Assembly (NCBI RefSeq): GCF_016864555.1
Contig: NZ_CP044011.1
Coordinates: 1,159,001-1,223,000, forward strand
Length of the DNA stretch: 64,000 nucleotides
Reading direction: 5' to 3'
DNA from: Sinorhizobium sp. BG8
Lineage (GTDB): Bacteria > Pseudomonadota > Alphaproteobacteria > Rhizobiales > Rhizobiaceae
Positions within the stretch are counted from its first letter, which is position 1; each line of letters begins with the position of its first letter. The notes under the pieces are model-generated. The model ran no database searches and had not been told where the DNA came from. It saw only the letters and a program-made list of their open reading frames with translations. The position numbers and the translations under genes are program-made. Positions 57,788 through 64,000 of this stretch are shown here, piece by piece.

Positions 57788-59131
57788 ATGCAAGATAGAC
57801 CTGAGCGATTGGAGCGAATCGCGAGGGAGCGACGAGTGGCAAGGGAAGGCATCGCAGTGGAGGGTAGGGGACGGCCGTGGGACTGGATCTTGGCTCAGCT
57901 ATGGGCGGAGCGCGTTCTGATCTCGGCCGCCGTTTTCGTCGGCTTCATGATGTGGGCAGGCGGCTTTCATCTTGGATGGACCTTCTTCGCCGTTGCCCTG
58001 CTCGTTCTTGCCGGCCTTGCAAGGGTGGAGCGCATGGAAGAGCGCTCTTCGCGTCCGCGCGTTGCGGCTGCCGCGTCCGCGCCCGCCGAACTCCCCGTCG
58101 TTGCTGACCCTCTTGCTGAGATCGCCACTGTGCTCGACGCGCTCGACATGCCAGCTCTGCTGGTGACGAGCGATGAGACCGTCAAGCTGCAGAATCGTGC
58201 CGCCGAGGCGCTCTTCGGCATCATTCCCCGCGATTCCGATCTCGCCGGGCGCATTCGTTCTCCCGGTATCCTCGACATGGTCCGTGAGGCGATCTCGAGC
58301 GTCCAGCCCCGGGAAATCGAGCATGCGGAGCGCCTGCCCTCTGAATCCGTCTACATTGTCCGGGTGACGCCGGTGCGCGCGCCGACCGCACCCGACGAGA
58401 AGCCAAGGCTCTTTCTCATCGTGTTCCGCGATGTCTCGCATGCCCGCCGGATCGACAGGATGCGTTCGGATTTCGTCGCCAATGCGAGCCATGAGTTGCG
58501 CACGCCGCTTGCGTCCCTGCGCGGCTTCGTGGAGACGCTGCAAGGTCCCGCGAAGGATGACTCCAGGGCCCACGAGAAATTCCTGGCGATCATGCACGAA
58601 CAGGCGACCCGCATGAGCCGCCTTGTCGACGACCTCCTTTCGCTCTCGCGACTGGAGATCAAGGCGAACATTCCGCCCGATGAGAAAGTTGATCTGAAGC
58701 CTTTGCTCGGGCACGTCCGCGACAGTCTTCAGCCGCTTGCCGAAGAGCTCGGGGTCGAAGTCGTTCTCGAAATTCCGGACAGTCCCGTGGTCGTCTCCGG
58801 GGACAGGGACGAGCTGACCGAGGTATTTGAAAATCTTGTCGAAAATGCCTGCAAGTACGGGCAGGAGGGCAAGCGGGTGGAGGTTCGGGTCACGGGCGGA
58901 GGCGGAGAGCCGGTCGAGGTCAGCGTCATCGATCACGGGCCGGGCATTGCGCCGGAACATGTCCCGCGCATCACGGAACGTTTCTACCGGGTGAACGTCG
59001 AGGCCAGCCGATCCAAGAAGGGGACCGGATTGGGGCTTGCGATCGTCAAGCACATCCTTACCCGCCACCGCGCCCGGCTGACGGTTCGCTCCGAGCTGGG
59101 CAAGGGAACCGTGTTTACAGTCCGTTTTTGA
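57788..59131 (+). CDS. phoR: Phosphate regulon sensor histidine kinase
   Basis: 447 residues. Two close membrane helices (about residues 38-75), no periplasmic domain, a PAS domain (about 110-215, beginning LDALDMPALLVTSDETVKLQN), HisKA with FVANASHELRTPLASLRGF (H235 phosphorylated), and HATPase with N-box NLVENACKYG, G1 DHGPGIAP and G2 GTGLGLAIV. In the PhoR system it phosphorylates PhoB when phosphate is scarce, and signals through PstSCAB and PhoU. phoR heads the pst genes here; phoU and phoB are expected after pstB. Confidence 0.93.
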   Translation: MQDRPERLERIARERRVAREGIAVEGRGRPWDWILAQLWAERVLISAAVFVGFMMWAGGFHLGWTFFAVALLVLAGLARVERMEERSSRPRVAAAASAPAELPVVADPLAEIATVLDALDMPALLVTSDETVKLQNRAAEALFGIIPRDSDLAGRIRSPGILDMVREAISSVQPREIEHAERLPSESVYIVRVTPVRAPTAPDEKPRLFLIVFRDVSHARRIDRMRSDFVANASHELRTPLASLRGFVETLQGPAKDDSRAHEKFLAIMHEQATRMSRLVDDLLSLSRLEIKANIPPDEKVDLKPLLGHVRDSLQPLAEELGVEVVLEIPDSPVVVSGDRDELTEVFENLVENACKYGQEGKRVEVRVTGGGGEPVEVSVIDHGPGIAPEHVPRITERFYRVNVEASRSKKGTGLGLAIVKHILTRHRARLTVRSELGKGTVFTVRF

Positions 59132-59192
59132 CATAAAACTCGGACGGTTCTGGGCTATCTCCGAGAAAACGTAGATATTTCAGTCATCTAGA

Positions 59193-59221
59193 CTGTCATA
59201 AATGTTTCGTGGAACCGTCAT
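59193..59221 (+). promoter_or_regulatory. Pho box (three 11-bp-spaced repeats) before pstS
   Basis: CTGTCAT (59193), GTTTCGT (59204) and CCGTCAT (59215) repeat with exact 11-base period, the PhoB pattern (consensus CTGTCAT every 11 bases). An additional CAGTCAT lies at 59181, offset by 12. The site is about 100 bases before the pstS start, in the phoR-pstS gap. PhoB activation of pst under phosphate limitation is expected. Confidence 0.85.
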
Positions 59222-59319
59222 AAAAGCATGGGCGAACCGGCGCTAGGAAGGGCGGCCGGAACTCGGCAACCGGGCGCTGTCTCCAGCGCGTCACACAAGC
59301 CCATAACGGGAGAACTGAA

Positions 59320-60354
59320 ATGAGAGCTCTTAAGTTTACTATCGCAGCGCTGGTTGCATCGGCTGCATTTGCCGGCGCTGCCGTTGCGCGCGACCAGGTC
59401 CAGATCGCTGGTTCCTCGACCGTGCTGCCCTATACCAAGATCGTCGCTGAAACCTTCGGCGAAACCTATGGCGACTTCAAGACCCCGGTTGTCGAGTCCG
59501 GCGGCTCTGGCGCCGGCCTCAAGGAATTCTGCAAGGGTGTAGGCGAGGACACGATCGATATCGCCAACTCTTCGCGCCACATCAAGGACAGCGAGCTGGA
59601 AGCCTGCAAGGCAGCCGGCGTGACGGACGTCCAGGAAGTCAAGATTGGCTATGACGGCATCGTGTTCGCCACGGACGCCGGCAATCCCGATCTCGTTCTC
59701 GTTCCGGCCGATCTCTACAAGGGTCTCGCAGCAGAAGTCGTCGTCGACGGCAAGCTCGTTGCCAACCCCTACAAGAAGTGGTCCGAAGTGAACCCGGCCC
59801 TGCCGGACTTCGACATCGCAGCCTATATCCCCGGCGAAAAGCACGGTACGCGCGAAGTCTTCGAAGAGAAGGTACTGGCCGCAGGCTGCAAGGACGTCGG
59901 TGCTCTCGACGTGATCAAGGCCGCGATCTCCGACGAGAAGGAAGCCGCCAAGAAGTGCGTTGCTGTCCGTAAGGACGGCCTGGCTGTCGACATCGACGGC
60001 GACTATTCGGAAACCCTCGCACGCATCGCCGCCAACAAGACCGGTATCGGCGTGTTCGGCCTTTCCTTCTACGAAAACAACGCTGACAAGCTGAAGGTCG
60101 CAACCGTCAACGGCATCGTTCCTTCGGTTGAGACCATTGCCTCCGGCGAATACCCGGTTTCGCGCCCGCTGTACTTCTACGTCAAGAAGGCGCACCTCGG
60201 CGTTATCCCGGGCCTCAAGGAGTATGTCGAGTTCTTCGTTTCCGACCAGATGATCGGCCCTGACGGCCCGCTCGCTGAATACGGTCTGGTTCCTGCTCCC
60301 GATGCCGAGCGCGAAGAGATCCGCAACTCGGTAGAAGCCGGCAAGACGATGTAA
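59320..60354 (+). CDS. pstS: Phosphate ABC transporter substrate-binding protein
   Basis: 344-residue periplasmic phosphate receptor. Signal peptide MRALKFTIAALVASAAFAGAAVA. Phosphate-site motifs IAGSSTVLPYTK and VESGGSGAGLKEFCKG. This is the longer PstS subgroup found in alphaproteobacteria. GGGAG is seven bases before the ATG, and a Pho box lies upstream. A strong hairpin after the stop probably allows higher expression than the membrane subunits. Confidence 0.96.
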   Translation: MRALKFTIAALVASAAFAGAAVARDQVQIAGSSTVLPYTKIVAETFGETYGDFKTPVVESGGSGAGLKEFCKGVGEDTIDIANSSRHIKDSELEACKAAGVTDVQEVKIGYDGIVFATDAGNPDLVLVPADLYKGLAAEVVVDGKLVANPYKKWSEVNPALPDFDIAAYIPGEKHGTREVFEEKVLAAGCKDVGALDVIKAAISDEKEAAKKCVAVRKDGLAVDIDGDYSETLARIAANKTGIGVFGLSFYENNADKLKVATVNGIVPSVETIASGEYPVSRPLYFYVKKAHLGVIPGLKEYVEFFVSDQMIGPDGPLAEYGLVPAPDAEREEIRNSVEAGKTM

Positions 60355-60361
60355 TTTCATG

Positions 60362-60392
60362 CCGGCCGGCGCAGCTCGTCTGCGCCGGCCGG
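60362..60392 (+). other. Strong hairpin between pstS and pstC
   Basis: CCGGCCGGCGCAG and CTGCGCCGGCCGG form a perfect 13-base-pair stem around CTCGT, eight bases after the pstS stop. There is no T-run, so it is more likely a 3' stabiliser for a processed pstS mRNA (or a partial terminator) than a full stop. This position and form are typical of binding-protein genes heading ABC operons. Confidence 0.75.
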
Positions 60393-60534
60393 GCGTGACT
60401 TCGCCCGGGATCGGGCGGTGCCGCGCCATGGGTCCCGAGCATTGTCGGGTGCCAAATCGAAAAGTGTAACAAGGGTCGTCAGGAAACCCGTCGGCTTCGG
60501 CCCGTTTCCGGAACCGCGCGCCCGAGGAAAGCAC

Positions 60535-62016
60535 ATGAGCACGACGTTAATCGTTGCCACCATTTTGGTTATTTCAGCAGTTGCATATTATCTCGGGCGG
60601 TTGCGGGCAAATGCCCTTGCGGGTGGAAAGTCCGCCACGCTTCACTCCCGACCCTATCACTACGGCTCCTATGCGGCGATCTGGGCTTTCCTGCCGTCTA
60701 TTGTCGTGCTCTGCCTGTGGCTGGCCATCAGCCCTTCGATCATCAATTCCACGGTTCGCTCTTCCTTTCCGCAGGATGTGCAGGCCCAGCCCGCAGCCAC
60801 CCAGACGTTGAGTTTCGGCGTCGTCTCGGCAATTGCGCGCGGCCTCCCGCTGCTGACCGCGGAAGAGACATCCACTGTCACGGCCAACCCGGCCGAGCTG
60901 CAGGCCAAGCTCGCAGAGAAGGGTGTTCCGCTCGGCGCCGAGGTATCTCCCTACATGATCGCATCGGCTCAGCAGTTGAATGCGCTGCGACAGACGAGCC
61001 AGTCGGTGCTCGCCGTCATCGCGATCGCGCTCTCGCTGGTCGGTGCGTTCTTTGCTGTCCGGGCGATAGAGCCACGCTTCCGCGCCCGCAACAAGGTCGA
61101 GCGCGTGATGCTCGGAACCTTGATCGCGGCCTCCTCCATCGCCATCCTCACGACCATCGGGATTGCGGTATCGATGTTGTCGGAGGCAACCCGCTTCTTC
61201 TCCATGGTGCCCGCCTGGGAATTCTTCTTCGGAACGGTGTGGGATCCCCGGTTCGGCGGAGCAGGCTCCACCTCGTCGGGTGAATTCGGCCTGATCCCGC
61301 TGCTTGCCGGCACGCTCTACATCGGTTTCGTCGCCATGCTGGTGGCGGTGCCGATCGGTCTCTTTGCCGCAATCTACATGGCAGAGTATGCCGCGCCGCG
61401 CGTCCGCTCACTGGCAAAGCCGCTTCTCGAAGTTCTCGCGGGCATTCCGACGATCGTCTACGGCTTCTTCGCGCTCGTCACCGTTGGCCCCTTCCTGCGT
61501 GACATCTCCGCAAGCCTCAATGGCCTCGTCACCGGCAACTACGTCAACTTCATCCAGGCGCAGAGCGTCCTGACGGCGGGCATCGTGATGGGCATCATGC
61601 TGATCCCCTACGTCTCTTCGCTGTCGGACGACATCATCACCGCTGTCCCGCGTTCGCTTCGCGACGGTTCCCTCGGCCTTGGCGCAACGCGGTCCGAAAC
61701 CATCAAGCGCGTGATCCTGCCGGCGGCACTTCCCGGCATCGTCGGCGCCGTCCTCATGACGGCATCGCGCGCCATCGGCGAGACGATGATCGTCGTTCTG
61801 GCCGCGGGTGTCGCCGCACGTATCCAGATCAATCCCTTCGAGCCGATGACGACCGTCACCGTGAAGATCGTCAACCAGTTGACAGGCGACCTGGAGTTCA
61901 CCTCTCCCCAGACGCTGGTGGCATTTGCGCTCGGCATCACGCTGTTTTGCATCACGCTGGCGCTCAACATCTACGCGCTCTACATCGTCCGCAAATATCG
62001 GGAGCAATACGAATGA
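60535..62016 (+). CDS. pstC: Phosphate ABC transporter permease PstC
   Basis: 493 residues, long as is usual in rhizobia. The N-terminal extension has two to three helices and a periplasmic stretch; the BPD-type permease core (about residues 260-490) has the EAA loop in SLRDGSLGLGATRSETIKRVILPAALPG (split here by the Gly). ATG 60535 follows GAGGAAA by five bases. The stop overlaps the pstA start (ATGA at 62013-62016), so translation is coupled. Confidence 0.94.
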   Translation: MSTTLIVATILVISAVAYYLGRLRANALAGGKSATLHSRPYHYGSYAAIWAFLPSIVVLCLWLAISPSIINSTVRSSFPQDVQAQPAATQTLSFGVVSAIARGLPLLTAEETSTVTANPAELQAKLAEKGVPLGAEVSPYMIASAQQLNALRQTSQSVLAVIAIALSLVGAFFAVRAIEPRFRARNKVERVMLGTLIAASSIAILTTIGIAVSMLSEATRFFSMVPAWEFFFGTVWDPRFGGAGSTSSGEFGLIPLLAGTLYIGFVAMLVAVPIGLFAAIYMAEYAAPRVRSLAKPLLEVLAGIPTIVYGFFALVTVGPFLRDISASLNGLVTGNYVNFIQAQSVLTAGIVMGIMLIPYVSSLSDDIITAVPRSLRDGSLGLGATRSETIKRVILPAALPGIVGAVLMTASRAIGETMIVVLAAGVAARIQINPFEPMTTVTVKIVNQLTGDLEFTSPQTLVAFALGITLFCITLALNIYALYIVRKYREQYE

Positions 62017-63335
62017 CGAACCTTGTTTCTCCCGCAACGGATGGCATCCTCTCGACGGCACCGGAGCGTCGGGATATCGGGATCAAGCGCCGCTATGCCG
62101 CCGAACGCCGGTTCCGTTTCTATGGTCTCGCTGCCACCTGCTTCGGAATCGTGTTCCTCTTCGTGTTGCTCTGGACGGTGGTGAGCAAGGGCTACACCGC
62201 GTTCCTGCAGACCGAACTGACCTTGCCCGTCGAGTTCTCCGAGAAGGTGATCGATCCGAGCGGCAAGCGCACGACGGATCCGAAGGTCCTCGTGACCGCG
62301 AACTATCCCGTTCTCGTCCGTGACGCCCTGATCGAGAAACTGGGTGTCGATCCGAAGAACAGGGCGCTCGCGAAACAGGTGAGCGGCATGGTGTCCGACT
62401 CCGCTCGCGTCCGGCTTCGCGACATGGTGGTGGCCGATCCTTCGATCATCGGCAAGACGGTGGACGTCACCGTTCTGGCCAGTGCGAACATCGACTCCGC
62501 CTTCAAGGGTCAGATTGATCTTGGCGTTGCCGAGTCCAATCGCAAGGTTTCCGACCAGCAGGTCACCTGGATAAACCAGCTTGCAGCCGACGGTGTTCTG
62601 TCCAAGGGCTTCAATACGGGCCTCTTCACCTCCGGTAACTCCAGCCGTCCTGAGGCGGCCGGTCTCGGTGTGGCGCTCGTAGGGTCGCTGTATCTCATGG
62701 GCATCGTGCTGGTGCTGTCCCTGCCGATCGGTGTCGCCGCTTCCATCTACCTCGAAGAGTTCGCTCCCAAGAACCGGCTTACTGATCTCATCGAGGTGAA
62801 CATCAACAATCTCGCGGCCGTTCCCTCGATCGTCTACGGTCTCCTGGGCCTCGCGGTGTTTATCAATTTCGCCGGCCTGCCGCGTTCCGCACCGCTCGTC
62901 GGGGGGCTGGTCCTCACGCTGATGACGCTCCCCACCATCATCATCGCCACCCGTGCGGCCCTTCGCGCGGTTCCGCCTTCGATCCGCGCCGCGGCTCTGG
63001 GGCTCGGCGCATCGAAGATGCAGACGGTGTTCCATCACGTCCTGCCGCTCGCCATGCCTGGCGTTCTGACGGGAACGATCATCGGTCTCGCCCACGCCCT
63101 GGGTGAAACTGCACCGCTCCTCCTCATCGGCATGGTGGCTTTCGTTGCCAACGTTCCGACGACGCCGCTCGATCCTTCGACGGCCCTGCCGGTGCAGATC
63201 TACATGTGGGCCAACGAGGCCGAACGTGCCTTCGTAGAGCGGACTTCGGGTGCCATCATCGTGCTCCTGCTGTTCCTCGTCGTAATGAACCTCGGCGCAA
63301 TTCTCCTGCGCCGCCGCTTTGAACGCCGCTGGTAG
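62013..63335 (+). CDS. pstA: Phosphate ABC transporter permease PstA
   Basis: 440 residues with an N-terminal cytoplasmic tail, one helix ([19 protein letters not shown]), a large periplasmic loop (about 60-225) and a six-helix permease core. The EAA loop is [20 protein letters not shown]. It pairs with PstC to form the membrane channel. Start shares ATGA with the pstC stop; the stop at 63333-63335 is four bases before the pstB start. Confidence 0.94.
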   Translation: MTNLVSPATDGILSTAPERRDIGIKRRYAAERRFRFYGLAATCFGIVFLFVLLWTVVSKGYTAFLQTELTLPVEFSEKVIDPSGKRTTDPKVLVTANYPVLVRDALIEKLGVDPKNRALAKQVSGMVSDSARVRLRDMVVADPSIIGKTVDVTVLASANIDSAFKGQIDLGVAESNRKVSDQQVTWINQLAADGVLSKGFNTGLFTSGNSSRPEAAGLGVALVGSLYLMGIVLVLSLPIGVAASIYLEEFAPKNRLTDLIEVNINNLAAVPSIVYGLLGLAVFINFAGLPRSAPLVGGLVLTLMTLPTIIIATRAALRAVPPSIRAAALGLGASKMQTVFHHVLPLAMPGVLTGTIIGLAHALGETAPLLLIGMVAFVANVPTTPLDPSTALPVQIYMWANEAERAFVERTSGAIIVLLLFLVVMNLGAILLRRRFERRW

Positions 63336-63339
63336 TAGG

Positions 63340-64000
63340 ATGGCCAACATGAATATGATGACGGAAGCTGCAGTGGAACAGGTATTGGAAGCGAAGATGA
63401 ATGCTGTGCCCTACAAGATGGTCGGCAAGGACGTATCGGTCTACTACGGCGACAAGCGCGCGCTGTTCGACGTCAACCTGAACATCCGCGAGAATACGGT
63501 CACGGCGTTGATCGGTCCGTCGGGCTGCGGCAAGTCGACCTTCCTGCGGACCCTGAACCGCATGAACGACACGATCGACAACTGCCGCGTCACCGGCAGG
63601 ATCACTCTCGACACCGACGATATCTACGATCCCGCGATCGACGTGGTGGAACTGCGTGCCCGTGTCGGCATGGTGTTCCAGAAGCCGAACCCGTTCCCGA
63701 AGTCGATCTACGAGAACGTCTCCTACGGTCCCCGCATCCATGGTCTCGCCCGCAACAAGGCGGACATGGATCACATCGTCGAGACCAGCCTGCAGAAGGC
63801 GGGTCTCTGGAACGAGGTCAAGGACCGTCTCCATGAGCCTGGCACCGGTCTTTCCGGTGGCCAGCAGCAGCGCCTCTGCATCGCGCGCGCCGTCGCCGTC
63901 AGCCCGGAAGTGATCCTGATGGACGAACCGTGCTCGGCGCTCGACCCGATCGCCACGGCAAAGGTCGAGGAACTGATCCACGAGCTTCGGGCGAACTTCA
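63340..64000 (+). CDS. pstB: Phosphate ABC transporter ATP-binding protein, partial
   Basis: First 220 residues; the gene continues beyond the window. Walker [11 protein letters not shown]-loop [14 protein letters not shown] (typical PstB), signature LSGGQQQR, Walker [17 protein letters not shown] 63340 follows the pstA stop TAG-TAGG by four bases; in-frame ATGs at 63349 and 63355 are alternatives. The N-terminal 25-residue extension before the ABC core is common in rhizobial PstB. Confidence 0.95.
   Translation, partial: MANMNMMTEAAVEQVLEAKMNAVPYKMVGKDVSVYYGDKRALFDVNLNIRENTVTALIGPSGCGKSTFLRTLNRMNDTIDNCRVTGRITLDTDDIYDPAIDVVELRARVGMVFQKPNPFPKSIYENVSYGPRIHGLARNKADMDHIVETSLQKAGLWNEVKDRLHEPGTGLSGGQQQRLCIARAVAVSPEVILMDEPCSALDPIATAKVEELIHELRANF

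Noticed and set aside
57765-57788. Pho box before phoR
   Set aside because: TGCCAT and ATGTCAT are 14 bases apart instead of 11, so the repeat does not fit PhoB spacing.

Overview
The window is GC-rich, densely coded chromosomal DNA from an alphaproteobacterium, most likely family Rhizobiaceae (Sinorhizobium/Rhizobium type). The assignment is by recognition of gene content and order, not by database search. Supporting blocks are def-fmt-truA, dapD with a DUF805 gene and dapE, engB-yidC-rnpA-rpmH, and ppk2 divergent from phoR-pstS-pstC-pstA-pstB.

Layout. 0-15 kb: housekeeping genes for ribose phosphorylation (partial rbsK), RmuC, formyl-methionine handling (def, fmt), tRNA pseudouridylation (truA), succinylase-route lysine/DAP synthesis (dapE, dapD), a LOG protein, a HAD nucleotidase, Ada alkylation response, argB, and a sigma/anti-sigma locus whose sigma gene is truncated. 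15-23.6 kb: engB, yidC-rnpA-rpmH, a chemoreceptor and a membrane histidine kinase. 23.7-31.9 kb: tRNA-Arg(ACG) followed by a sparsely coded accessory stretch with two unrecognised genes, one carrying a beta/gamma-crystallin domain with two calcium motifs, then GST, esterase, YbaK, M23 peptidase and a formyltransferase homologue. 32-41 kb: a lipoprotein hydrolase, a cyclic-nucleotide-type phosphodiesterase, a proline-racemase-family enzyme, two Crp/Fnr regulators, a FecR-domain protein and a CHASE2 adenylate/guanylate cyclase; a perfect-arm dyad, TGTTCC-N4-GGAACA, stands at both ends of the cyclase cluster. 41-49 kb: DoxX, pyrE, fructokinase, pgi, fadD, an AI-2E-family transporter and small exported proteins. 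49.7-54.1 kb: a decayed prophage (lysozyme, tail spike and tyrosine integrase remnants, plus one intact hydrolase) next to tRNA-Thr(CGT). 54.3-64 kb: a nitronate-monooxygenase-like gene, then the phosphate-starvation locus ppk2 / phoR-pstSCAB with a three-repeat Pho box before pstS.

Four otherwise ordinary genes (dapE, an M23 peptidase, a FecR gene, pgi) are each broken by one missing G/C in a G/C run, and the same lesion occurs in the lysozyme remnant. dapE and pgi are core metabolic genes with no second copy in view, so a recurrent sequencing or assembly undercall is the likeliest explanation. Their coordinates below span the whole repaired gene. Gene starts were moved from the longest reading frame where a ribosome-binding site and family N-terminus favoured an internal start.
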